Positions 45,181 through 57,300 of a stretch of DNA of 64,000 nt are shown in pieces; positions within the stretch are counted from its first letter, which is position 1; each line of letters starts with the position of its first letter. The translations under genes were made by a program, and so were the position numbers. The notes beneath the pieces are model-generated. The model had not been told where the DNA came from and did not search any database. It saw nothing but the letters and a program-made list of their open reading frames with translations. Source of the stretch: Mimachlamys varia (taxonomy: Eukaryota > Mollusca > Bivalvia > Pectinida > Pectinidae); contig OX392538.1 in assembly GCA_947623455.1 (NCBI GenBank), positions 310,001 to 374,000 on the forward strand, read 5' to 3'.

Positions 45181-45929
45181 GAATTGATACTGGAACCAAA
45201 CAGACCATAAGGACAACATACACATGTCAACACATTATCTAATCATAAGGTATACTTACCTATACATTACCTCGTCTTTAAAAAACTGGCATAACATTCT
45301 ACACATCAAATCGATAGGAATAATTGGGCTCTATCAAGGGCCATGGGTGTATGATTTGAATTAAACCATTCCTGTATTTGTCAATAAGTAAGCATTGACG
45401 CGAGAGACCAGGAAGTTAAAGTAGGTCTTGCCATGCTTGACATTACGGGTCAACTCTCAAACGTAATCGTCATGTGAAGAAGAATCGTTAATGTTTCGTC
45501 ACGTGTATTGCATTTAAAAAAAAATATTCTGTTTACGTTCATAATAAAAACATAAATATTTCATGCTGTCCAGAGACTCTTCACTATACAGAAAAAGTTG
45601 AAACTATTTTTACAAAACAACTTATATAATAGAACATAAAGAATGTATTAAAATTCAAAAATTGCTTACTAAATTATGGACAATTTGCCATTTTAATTTG
45701 TATTTAATTTATAACTGTTCGCTGTCTTCATTCAAGGAACGCTGTTTATTAAGCAATGTCACGTGATCAGTTTGGGTGCTATGTAATCGTTTATCGATGA
45801 AAGAAAATCGTAATATTTCTATGGTAACACTATCTTAAAGGTAGACTACCCCTTAACGATTGTATAGGAGGCACATGATAGAACACAAGCCAGTTGCTCC
45901 GTCTTTTTAAGACTAATAGATGTAGGGAT
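45181..45929. other. Intergenic AT-rich sequence
   Basis: No gene, array or element recognised. Confidence 0.5.
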
Positions 45930-46440
45930 ATGGGAAAAAATCACAGAATAGGAAAAAGCGTCAACAAAATCATAATCCAAACTCAAAATCGATTAAACTA
46001 GAGGCAAAATAGGAACAAAAGAAAGTTCTGCATGGAGACTCTCGTAAAAGCACAAGAGAATAAGGCCGGGTGTTCCGGAAGAGTAAGCGTTTTCTGCTAT
46101 GGGTATAAAGTGGTGATCAAAAGCATTATGAATTAATCAACAATATCATAATACGAGCTAACAACCGATTGAACTAAGAACAAAATATGAACAAAGGACA
46201 AAATTAATCAGAAACCCATGACAAAGTACAAAAGAATAAGACCAGGTGTTCAGGAAGAATAAACGTCTTCTGCTATGGGTATAAAGTGTTGATCAAAAGC
46301 ATTATAAAAAAAATCAACAATATCATAATACGAGCTAAAAACCGATTGAACTAAGAACAAAATATAAACAAAGGACAAAATTAATCAGAAACCCATGGCA
46401 AAGTAAAAAGAATAAGACCAGGTGTTCCGGAAGAATAAAC
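45930..46440 (-). mobile_element. Penelope-like element tail with a tandem duplication of about 177 bp
   Basis: AGCGTCAACAAAATCATAAT, CAAACTCAAAATCGATTAAA, CCGGGTGTTCCGGAAGAGTA and AGCGTTTTCTGCTATGGG form a - strand tail. A segment of about 177 bp starting near GCTATGGGTATAAAGTGGTG (46096) is repeated from 46273 with few changes, joining element tail and non-element sequence twice. Confidence 0.75.
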
Positions 46441-46560
46441 GTCTTTTTCTTTTGTACTTTTCAAGGGTCTCCATGTGGATGTTGCCTTTTTTCGTATTTA
46501 ACCCTTTGAGTTCGGATTATGGTTTTGTTGACACTTTGGTATTCCCTATTTTTTATATTA
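46440..46560 (+). mobile_element. Inverted Penelope-like element tail fragment
   Basis: TTTTGTACTTTTCAAGGGTC, TCCATGTGGATG and TTATGGTTTTGTTGACACTT followed by TGGTATTCCC are the family tail in + orientation. They lie head to head with the - copy just upstream, giving an inverted pair. Confidence 0.7.
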
Positions 46561-47029
46561 CAAGAATGCCAATCTCTTGATGAGAACTGTTTTTTATTTC
46601 AGCTTATTATCAATCAAATGTGTTTATTGTGAAATTTACTCTACTTAAATGTTGCACGAAATTAAAAAAAAGAGGAGGAGGCGACTTTCTTATTTGTACG
46701 AAAATAAAAAATTCAAATAAGTCGGATTTATCAGAACATGTTTTAAAAACAGGAATGTAGCAACAGATCAAGAGACGAGCACAACGCTTTGTTTACAGAC
46801 AAGTATTTGCTATGTAAAATAGATCAGGTACGAGCAGTAAGCTACTGTTACACGTTGTAAAGACAACGTCCGCCCATCCCAGCAAGATAATGATCTCGCG
46901 TCAAAGGTTCATCACCAAATCTATGGAACTGCTATATCAATACCCATGTATTTCTGGTCCACTTGAAGTCCGTTGTGATGAGAAGAGAAACTTAATACAC
47001 ATTAACGTTTAAAGCTCTTCAAACACATT
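46561..47029. other. Intergenic sequence
   Basis: Unique AT-rich sequence, no supported feature. Confidence 0.5.
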
Positions 47030-47400
47030 ATAAGACATTTAACATGTAGAGGTTATAAGTCTTTAGCGGTCTATATAACAAATATCTTACAGTTTACCGT
47101 AGTTATACCTGTTAGACATTTAACATATGGAGTTTATAAGTCTTTAGCGGTCTATATAACAAATATCTTACAGTTTACCGTAGTTATACCTGTTAGACAT
47201 TTAACATGTGGATGTTATAAGTCTTTAGCGGTCTGTTAAACAAACAAAAACAAACATCTTATAGTTTACTGTAGTTACATATGTTTGACATTTAACATGC
47301 GAAATGCGAAACGGTCTATCTAAAAGAACTAAAATAAAAATCTTACAATTAACCATAGTTATATCTGTAAACATGCGGAGATTATAAGTCGATAGTGGTT
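47030..47400. repeat. 81-bp minisatellite, about 4.5 units, decaying to the right
   Basis: GACATTTAACATGTAGAGGT, TATAAGTCTTTAGCGGTCTA and TACAGTTTACCGTAGTTATA repeat with an 81-bp period (47034, 47115, 47196). The later units have insertions and more substitutions. Confidence 0.93.
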
Positions 47401-47854
47401 TTGTAAAAAAAACTTCTAAAAAACATCTAACGATTGGCATATCGACGGCAAATATGCTTTTAAAGGGGGACACGGGTCTAAGAATGATAAGTATTAGTTC
47501 TTTCTGTATTAACTACAATACGGCGAGTTAGAATATTGCTGCAGTCAACAGAGGTTTTAGAATTTGACCTCATGGGATGAGAAGATTTCTATTTCATTCT
47601 CCAAGTAAGAACATATTCTATCAGTTCTAAGTGCATGTGTCATTGATCTTTTATTGGAACGGGGGGACATATTTAACGAGGTTTAATAATTACAGTTTTT
47701 ACGACCTTGCTACATTCTAAACAGGAGTACGTATATACGTAATTACTTTTTTCGGTCAAAGAAAGAAGCAGGTATGAATAGACTATACCAATTACACCAA
47801 ATGCATGACGCTCCGATGAACATTAAAAGACAGGTATATAGATAGCTAACCAGG
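47401..47854 (+). other. Presumed promoter-proximal region of the astacin-like gene
   Basis: Unique sequence between two arrays, within about 800 bp of the predicted start codon. ACGTATATACG is present at 47729-47739, but I cannot fix a TATA box or a transcription start. Confidence 0.3.
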
Positions 47855-47865
47855 AAGAGAAACTT

Positions 47866-48200
47866 CAGTCTGATACTCGGGAGTGACTGTGTCCCTGCAG
47901 ACAGACCTACAGTGGCAATTCTTCAGTCTGATACCCGAGAGTGACTGTGTCCCTCCAGAACTACAGTGACAATTCTTCACACAAATACCTGGTACGGTAG
48001 TGTTGATCCAGACCTACAGTGACAATTCTTCAGTCTGGTACCCAGGTACGGTCGTGTTGATCCAGACCTACAGTGACAATTCTTCAGTCTGGTACCCAGG
48101 TACGGTCGTGTTGATCCAGACCTACAGTGACAGTTCTTCAGTCTGGTACCCAGGTACGGTTGTGTTGATCCAGACTTACTAAGACAGCTTTTCAGTATGG
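47866..48200. repeat. 54-bp minisatellite ending on the astacin-like start codon, about 6 units
   Basis: CTTCAGTCTGGTACCCAGGT, ACGGTCGTGTTGATCCAGAC and CTACAGTGACAATT recur every 54 bp (48028, 48082, 48136). The last unit falls exactly one period later (48190) and reads TTTCAGTATGG, so the predicted ATG occupies the place of CTG in the preceding units. The array probably forms part of the 5' UTR. Leftmost units are diverged (GATACTCGGGAGTGACTGTG). Confidence 0.9.
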
Positions 48201-48320
48201 CTGACCACATGCTCACTCCAATTCTGCTTATTACTTGTGTTGGACTTTCGATGTTTCATCTAACGACAAGTGCCCCTACTTCTTCTGACAATGACGAAGG
48301 TGACAGCGGAAAATATGAAG
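48197..48320 (+). CDS. Astacin-like exon 1, signal peptide
   Basis: ATG at 48197, donor GAAG|GTAAAG at 48321, phase 1. MADHM, then the hydrophobic core LTPILLITCVGLSMF, then TTSA|P as the likely signal peptidase site at 26/27, followed by SSDNDEGDSGKYE. This start is preferred because it directly precedes the signal peptide and the donor is in phase with exon 2. Confidence 0.7.
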
Positions 48321-51300
48321 GTAAAGGTTTATACTTTCTGTTTCTTAATATTATCTCCAAGGCCTTGCAATACACACGAACGAAACATGCAGTTACATAC
48401 AATGAAGCTACAGTTAAACGACTTAAAGATGCGGAAAGCCAACCGACGTCATGACCAGGACCTTGATTCGAACTCGCAAACTTTCCGTTACAAGCCCGGC
48501 ATGCTAATCTATCATACCAATGCTCAGTTACAAAATGTCTCTATTTATATAATTTAATTAAACTAGTACCTCTAGATATCGTGCCCTTTTATTATTCATA
48601 ACTTTTGGAGTTGTATTCAATTGACTTCTACTCGTTCTGTCATCTACAGAAGACCTAATGTTCTAGCTCGTGTTATAGTCATCTTCACGTTATACACTTG
48701 TCAGTATTTGTTTGATAGTCTGAACATATTCGAACCAGGATATATCTTGTGACACTTTTTTCCCTTTCATGAGATTAAATAACGTGTACGCATAGAACGT
48801 TTCGGATATTCTAAGTCAATATTGTTTCTATTGACTGCGTTATCAAGGCGAAATATACGAACAATGAGTTAACAGGGGACGGTAATATTTACAAAAACGA
48901 TTTTATATAACACAGAGTAGAAATATAATGTTAATCGATAAAACTTATTCTATCTGCTTGGTGTGTTTCCTGTTATATATGCTATTGTTACGTAAATGTA
49001 GCAAAGTAAACCCCCTGAACAAAAACAGCTCTCCCATAAAACCTCCCATTAGTTATATAAAACCCCGGTGGTGTGGCAATAAGTATGTCTATCTTGACTT
49101 TCTAAACCTAAGGTTATAAGCAATGTAAATATATCAATATATTGCCAGATAAAATATCCGTCAGTCATTGTCACAGAACGATCTAGAGTAGGTGTAACAA
49201 AGTCAGAAACCAACTGCTTCTTGGATAAGACTCTTTAAACTAATACCTTACTTTGCAATTTAAAAGAGCAGATTTATGGTTACTTACATATTTGACATTA
49301 TCAACATTTTAATTTCTGTATAACACCTTGTACATAAGACTCCTTTGTTTCCTGTTGAGAATGTTGTTTTTAAGATTTAAACTGCTATTTAATGCTATAT
49401 TTAACTATGTAGCAGCAGTGCTATATTTGTCTTCGATTGTTAAAAACAGATAATCTGAGAATACCAAAGAGTCGATAAAACCTTGATCCGAACTCGAAAT
49501 CGATTTCACTAGAAGTAAATAATCGACAAAAGTAAACAAACAAACCAGAGAAAGAGAGAATATGTTCCGGAATATGAGCGTCTTTTACTTCACAAACAAC
49601 TCCCCATATAAAACAACTTTGCCCCATCTAAGGAAATATTAAGTCCTCAAAACAAATACAAAAAAAACAGACAATTCCGAAAGGTCAACAAAATCATTAT
49701 GTGAACTCAAAATAGATTAAATTAGGGTCAAAATATGAACAAAGGAAGATCATTGTGTAGTTTCGGTACCTAATATAAACGAGGCTGGTCAGTTCTCATT
49801 TTGTTTTCTAAATTCATCAATTCTAGTGGTTCTAAACCTGGCCCTTCTGCTTATACAGAGGTTTAGAAAATATCGATTATCATCTTTTGGCCTCTAGCAC
49901 CACCGACGAGTTCTAGAAGACCGTAACAGCTGTAAAATGCAATGGTAAACATGTTTCCATTGTTTCGGAATACTGCATCTGTGCCCCACTTTTGGATGAC
50001 TTGTTTTTGTTTTCATGCGAGGCTCAATTTGTCGAAGGGCTTATCAGGACGGGTAACAAAACCCTTATAAAATCATTCATTTTCACTTTCAGGTACATGT
50101 ATATCGACGATGTGTTGTCTATAAACAAAAAGAATTTTGCTGACCTAGTCGATCGTATATACCTTGCTAAACTTGAGATTAAAGACACAACAGACTCTCC
50201 TACGTCAGCTTCTTACCTCGATCTCTACTTAAACTATTAGCTTACTACTATACTGCATGATAAACGGGACGATTTCGAATTTCCGATCGTGAACATTTTT
50301 TAATAGTAACATCCGTGCTTTTCCATCTTAAGGTGTTTTCATGGCGTGGTTGATTCGCTGTTCTAGGGCTGAATATCGTGATTTTCGGCACAGGGATTCG
50401 AGTGATACAGATTGATGAAGACTATGGGCAAGTTTAATGGTCGCCATCTTGATCTCATCTTCATTTTAATGATTGATGTTTACTTGGATATGACCAAAAT
50501 TTACATGGCGGGTGTCGTCGATGAAGCAGAGGACGCTTACTCTTCCGGAACACCCGGTCTTATTCTCTTGTAATTTTACGAGGGTCTCCATGTGAAGCTT
50601 TCCATTGTTCAGATTTTGCCTCAAGTTTAATCGAGTTTAAGTTCGGACTATGGTTTTGTTGACGCTTTAGTATTTTCTGATTTATTTTATCTATTGCTAA
50701 AGGTGCAGCACTGTGTGAGTTAGATACATATTTCTTACTCATTCAACGGCAAAATGATTGCAATACGATACTTATTTGAAATACCGTCAATTACATAAAT
50801 GGGGATGTCCAAAAACCTTTACGATCATCAAAAATCGACCCCCAACTCTACTCGCGATACTAATATTCAAAATAGGAAAAACTTATTTTTTTTGTAATAT
50901 GAATCTCACTCCAACCTTGCTCATTATCCTCGTCTGGGCCGTTCTATTTTCACCTTTTGCTAAATCTATGTCAGTCATCTTTTTGTTAAAATTATCATAA
51001 GTTGCATTTCACGAACTGTGTGTTTTATATCCAGAATAGGAAGTTTTCTATGTTAATCATTAAAAATAATCCGTCAGCATAGTATTGTTTGTTTTTTCTT
51101 GTAAATTATCATACTGTTTACAGGTAGTTGTTCAATTTCACAGAGTTTTTCATGGGTATGAAATTTCGCGCTCTGTCGGGATTATTTGTTTTCTCGTTGT
51201 AACTAGTCTTAACAGGGTGTTATATTTCGCGGGTATTTAATTTCATGGAGTTTTATTTTACGGCGAATATAGTGAAATTAACTCCCCCGCGAATAAAAGC

Positions 51301-54300
51301 AACTATAAAGTAAAAAATTCGTTATCGATTTATTGTCTTTTTCCTTGGGTTAGGGTTAGGTTAATTATAATAAATATTTTGTAATCATAACATACAATAA
51401 TTCTTTGAATGAAAGGATTTGTAACTTTAATAATGAACGCAGCTGAAAAACAATCTTCAGTTTTGGGCCTAATTAACCGGCTACGGATACACTAGTCTAG
51501 TGCTACATACACTATGTTAACCGGCTACGTATACACTAGTCTAGTGCTACATACACTATGTTAACCGGCTACGGATACACTAGTCTAGTGCTACATACAC
51601 AAGTCTAGTGCTACATACACTAGTCTAGTGCTACATACACAAGTCTAGTGCTACGTATACACTAGTCTAGTGCTACATACACTATATTAACCGGCTACGT
51701 ATACACTAGTCTAGTGCTACATACACTATGTTAACCGGCTACGGATACACTAGTCTAGTGCTACATACACTAGTCTAGTGCTACATACACTAGTCTAGTG
51801 CTACATACACCAGTCCAGTGCTACATACACCAGTCTAGTGCTACATACACTAGTCCAGTGCTACATACACTAGTCTAGTGCTACATACACTAGTCTAGTG
51901 CTACACACACTAGTCCAGTGCTACATACACTAGTCCAGTGCTACATACACCAGTCTAGTGCTACATACACTATGTTAACCGGCTACGGATACATTAGTCT
52001 AGTGCTACATACACTAGTCTAGTGCTACATACACTAGTCCAGTGCTACATACACTAGTCTAGTGCTACATACACTAGTCTAGTGCTACATACACTAGTCT
52101 AGTGCTACATACACCAGTCTAGTGCTACATACACTAGTCTAGTGCTACATACACCAGTCTAGTGCTACATACACCAGTCTAGTGCTATATACACTAGTCT
52201 AGTGCTACATACACTAGTCTAGTGCTACATACACTAGTCCAGTGCTACATACACTAGTCTAGTGCTACATACACCAGTCTAGTGCTACATACACTAGTCC
52301 AGTGCTACATACACTAGTCTAGTGCTATATACACTAGTCTAGTGCTACATACACTAGTCCAGTGCTACATACACTAGTCTAGTGCTATATACACCAGTCT
52401 AGTGCTACATACACTAGTCCAGTGCTACATACACTAGTCTAGTGCTATATACACTAGTCTAGTGCTACATACACCAGTCTAGTGCTATATACACTAGTCT
52501 AGTGCTACATACACTAGTCTAGTGCTACATACACTAGTCTAGTGCTACATACACTAGTCCAGTGCTACATACACTAGTCCAGTGCTACATACACTAGTCT
52601 AGTGCTACATACACTAGTCTAGTGCTACATACACTAGTCTAGTGCTACATACACTAGTCTAGTGCTACATACACCAGTCTAGTGCTACATACACCAGTCT
52701 AGTGCTACATACACTATGTTAGCCGGCTACGTATACACTAGTCTAATGCTACATACACTATGTTAACCGGCTACGTATACACTAGTCTAGTGCTACATAC
52801 ACTATGTTAGCCGGCTACGTATACACTAGTCTAATGCTACATACACTATGTTAACCGGCTACGGATACACTAGTCTAGTACTACATTCACTATGTTAACC
52901 GGCTACGTATACACTAGTCTAGTGCTACATACACTAGTCTAGTGCTACATACACTATGTTAACCGGCTACGTATACACTAGTCTAGTGCTACATACACTA
53001 TGTTAACCGGCTACGTATACACTAGTCTAGTGCTACATACACTATGTTAACCGGCTACGTTTACACTAGTCTAGTGCTACATACACTATGCTAACCGGCT
53101 ACGTATACACTAGTCCAGTGCTACATACACTAGTCTAGTGCTACATACACTATGTTAACCGGCTACGTATACACTAGTCTAGTACTACATACACTAGTCT
53201 AGTGCTACATACACTATGTTAGCCGGCTACGTATACACTAGTCTAGTGCTACATACACTAGTCTAGTGCTACATACACTATGTTAACCGGCTACGTATAC
53301 ACTAGTCTAGTGCTACATACACTATGTTAACCGGCTACGTATACACTAGTCTAGTGCTACATACACTATGTTAACCGGCTACGTATACACTAGTCTAGTG
53401 CTACATACACTAGTCTAGTGCTACATACACTATGTTAACCGGCTACGTATACACTAGTCTAGTGCTACCTACACTATGTTAACCGGCTACGTAGACACTA
53501 GTCTAGTGCTACATACACAAGTCTAGTGCTACATACACTAGTCTAGTGCTACATACACTAGTCTAGTGCTACATACACTAGTCTAGTGCTACATACACTA
53601 GTCTAGTGCTACATACACTATGTTAACCGGCTACGTAGACACTAGTCTAGTGCTACATACACAAGTCTAGTGCTACATACACTAGTCTAGTGCTACATAC
53701 ACTAGTCTAGTGCTACATACACTATGTTAACCGGCTACGGATACACTAGTCTAGTGCTACATACACTATGTTAACCGGCTACGGATACACTAGTCTAGTG
53801 CTACGTACACAAGTCTAGTGCTACATACACTAGTCTAGTGCTACATACACTAGTCTAGTGCTACATATACTAGTCTAGTGCTACATACACAAGTCTAGTG
53901 CTACATACACCAGTCTAGTGCTACATACACTAGTCTAGTGCTACATACACTATATAGACCGGCTACGTATACACTAGTCTAGTGCTACATACACTAGTCT
54001 AGTGCTACATACACTAGTCTAGTGCTACATACACTATGTAGACCGGCTACGTATACACTAGTCTAGTGCTACATACACTAATCTAGTGCTACATACACTA
54101 TGTTAACCGGCTACGTATACACTAGTCTAGTGCTACATACACTATGTAGACCGGCTACGTATACACTAGTCTAGTGCTACATACACTAGTCTAGTGCTAC
54201 ATACACTATGTTAACCGGCTACGTATACACTAGTCTAGTGCTACATACACAAGTCTAGTGCTACATACACTAGTCTAGTGCTACATACACTATGTTAGCC

Positions 54301-57300
54301 GGCTACGTATACACTAGTCTAGTGCTACATACACAAGTCTAGTGCTACATACACTAGTCCAGTGCTACATACACTAGTCCAGTGCTACATACACTAGTCT
54401 AGTGCTACATACACCAGTCTAGTGCTACATACACTATGTAGACCGGCTACGTATACACTAGTCTAGTGCTACATACACAAGTCTAGTGCTACATACACTA
54501 GTCCAGTGCTATATACACTAGTCTAGGGCTACATACACAAGTCTAGTGCTACATACACTAGTCTAGTGCTACATACACAAGTCTAGTGCTACATACACTA
54601 GTCTAGTGCTACATACACTATGTAGACCGGCTACGGATACACTAGTCTAGTGCTACATACACTAGTCTAGTGCATCATACACTAGTCTAGTGCTACATAC
54701 ACTATGTTAACCGGCTACGTATACACTAGTCTAGTGCTACATACACTAGTCTAGTGCTACATACACAAGTCTAGTGCTACATACACTAGTCTAGTGCTAC
54801 ATACACAAGTCTAGTGCTACATACACTAGTCTAGTGCTAAATACACAAGTCTAGTGCTACATACACTAGTCTAGTGCTACATACACTAGTCTAGTGCTAC
54901 ATACACAAGTCTAGTGCTACATACACTAGTCTAGTGCTAAACACACTAGTCTAGTGCTACACACACTAGTCTAGTGCTACATACACTAGTCTAGTGCTAT
55001 ATACACTAGTCTAGTGCTACATACACTAGTCAAGTGCTACACACACTAGTCTGGTGCTACATACACTAGTCTAGTGCTACATACACTAGTCTAGTGCTAC
55101 ATACACTATGTTAACCGGATACGTATACACTAGTCTAGTACTACATACACTATGTTAGCCGGCTACGTATACACTAGTCTAGTGCTACATACACTAGTCT
55201 AGTGCTACATACACTATGTTAACCGGCTACGTATACACTAGTCTAGTGCTACATACACTATGTTAACCGGCTACGTATACACTAGTCTAGTGCTACATAC
55301 ACTATGTTAACCGGCTACGTATACACTAGTCTAGTGCTACATACACTAGTCTAGTGCTACATACACTATGTTAACCGGCTACGTATACACTAGTCTAGTG
55401 CTACATACACTATGTTAACCGGCTACGTAGACACTAGTCTAGTGCTACATACACAAGTCTAGTGCTACATACACTAGTCTAGTGCTACATACACTAGTCT
55501 AGTGCTATATACACTAGTCTAGTGCTAAATACACAAGTCTAGTGCTACATACACTAGTCTAGTGCTACATACACTAGTCTAGTGCTACATACACCAGTCT
55601 AGTGCTACATACACTAGTCTAGTGCTACATACACTATGTTAACCGGCTACGTAGACACTAGTCTAGTGCTACATACACAAGTCTAGTGCTACATACACTA
55701 GTCTAGTGCTACATACACTAGTCTAGTGCTACATACACTATGTTAACCGGCTACGGATACACTAGTCTAGTGCTACATACACTATGTTAACCGGCTACGG
55801 ATACACTAGTCTAGTGCTACGTACACAAGTCTAGTGCTACATACACTAGTCTAGTGCTACATACACAAGTCTAGTGCTACATACACTAGTCTAGTGCTAC
55901 ATACACAAGTCTAGTGCTACATACACCAGTCTAGTGCTACATACACTAGTCTAGTGCTACATACACTATATAGACCGGCTACGTATACACTAGTCTAGTG
56001 CTACATACACTAGTCTAGTGCTACATACACTAGTCTAGTGCTACATACACTATGTAGACCGGCTACGTATACACTAGTCTAGTGCTACATACACTAATCT
56101 AGTGCTACATACACTATGTTAACCGGCTACGTATACACTAGTCTAGTGCTACATACACTATGTAGACCGGCTACGTATACACTAGTCTAGTGCTACATAC
56201 ACTAGTCTAGTGCTACATACACTAGTCTAGTGCTACATACACTATGTTAACCGGCTACGTATACACTAGTCTAGTGCTACATACACAAGTCTAGTGCTAC
56301 ATACACTAGTCTAGTGCTACATACACTATGTTAGCCGGCTACGTATACACTAGTCTAGTGCTACATACACAAGTCTAGTGCTACATACACTAGTCCAGTG
56401 CTACATACAATAGTCCAGTGCTACATACACTAGTCTAGTGCTACATACACCAGTCTAGTGCTACATACACTATGTAGACCGGCTACGTATACACTAGTCT
56501 AGTGCTACATACACAAGTCTAGTGCTACATACACTAGTCCAGTGCTACATACACTAGTCTAGGGCTACATACACAAGTCTAGTGCTACATACACTAGTCT
56601 AGTGCTACATACACAAGTCTAGTGCTACATACACTAGTCTAGTGCTACATACACTATGTAGACCGGCTACGGATACACTAGTCTAGTGCTACATACACTA
56701 GTCTAGTGCTACATACACTAGTCTAGTGCTACATACACTATGTTAACCGGCTACGTATACACTAGTCTAGTGCTACATACACTAGTCTAGTGCTACATAC
56801 ACTATGTTAACCGGCTACGTATACACTAGTCTAGTGCTACATACACTATGTTAACCGGCTACGTAGACACTAGTCTAGTGCTACATACACAAGTCTAGTG
56901 CTACATACACTAGTCTAGTGCTACATACACTAGTCTAGTGCTACATACACTAGTCTAGTGCTACATACACTAGTCTAGTGCTACATACACCAGTCTAGTG
57001 CTAAATACACAAGTCTAGTGCTACATACACTAGTCTAGTGCTACATACACTAGTCTAGTGCTACATACACTAGTCTAGTGCTACATACACTAGTCTAGTG
57101 CTACATACACTATGTTAACCGGCTACGTAGACACTAGTCTAGTGCTACATACACAAGTCTAGTGCTACATACACTAGTCTAGTGCTACATACACTAGTCT
57201 GGTGCTACATACACTATGTTAACCGGCTACGGATACACTAGTCTAGTGCTACATACACTATGTTAACCGGCTACGGATACACTAGTCTAGTGCTACGTAC

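Noticed and set aside
51351..51364. Telomere-like TTAGGG
   Set aside because: Only two copies within ordinary AT-rich sequence.
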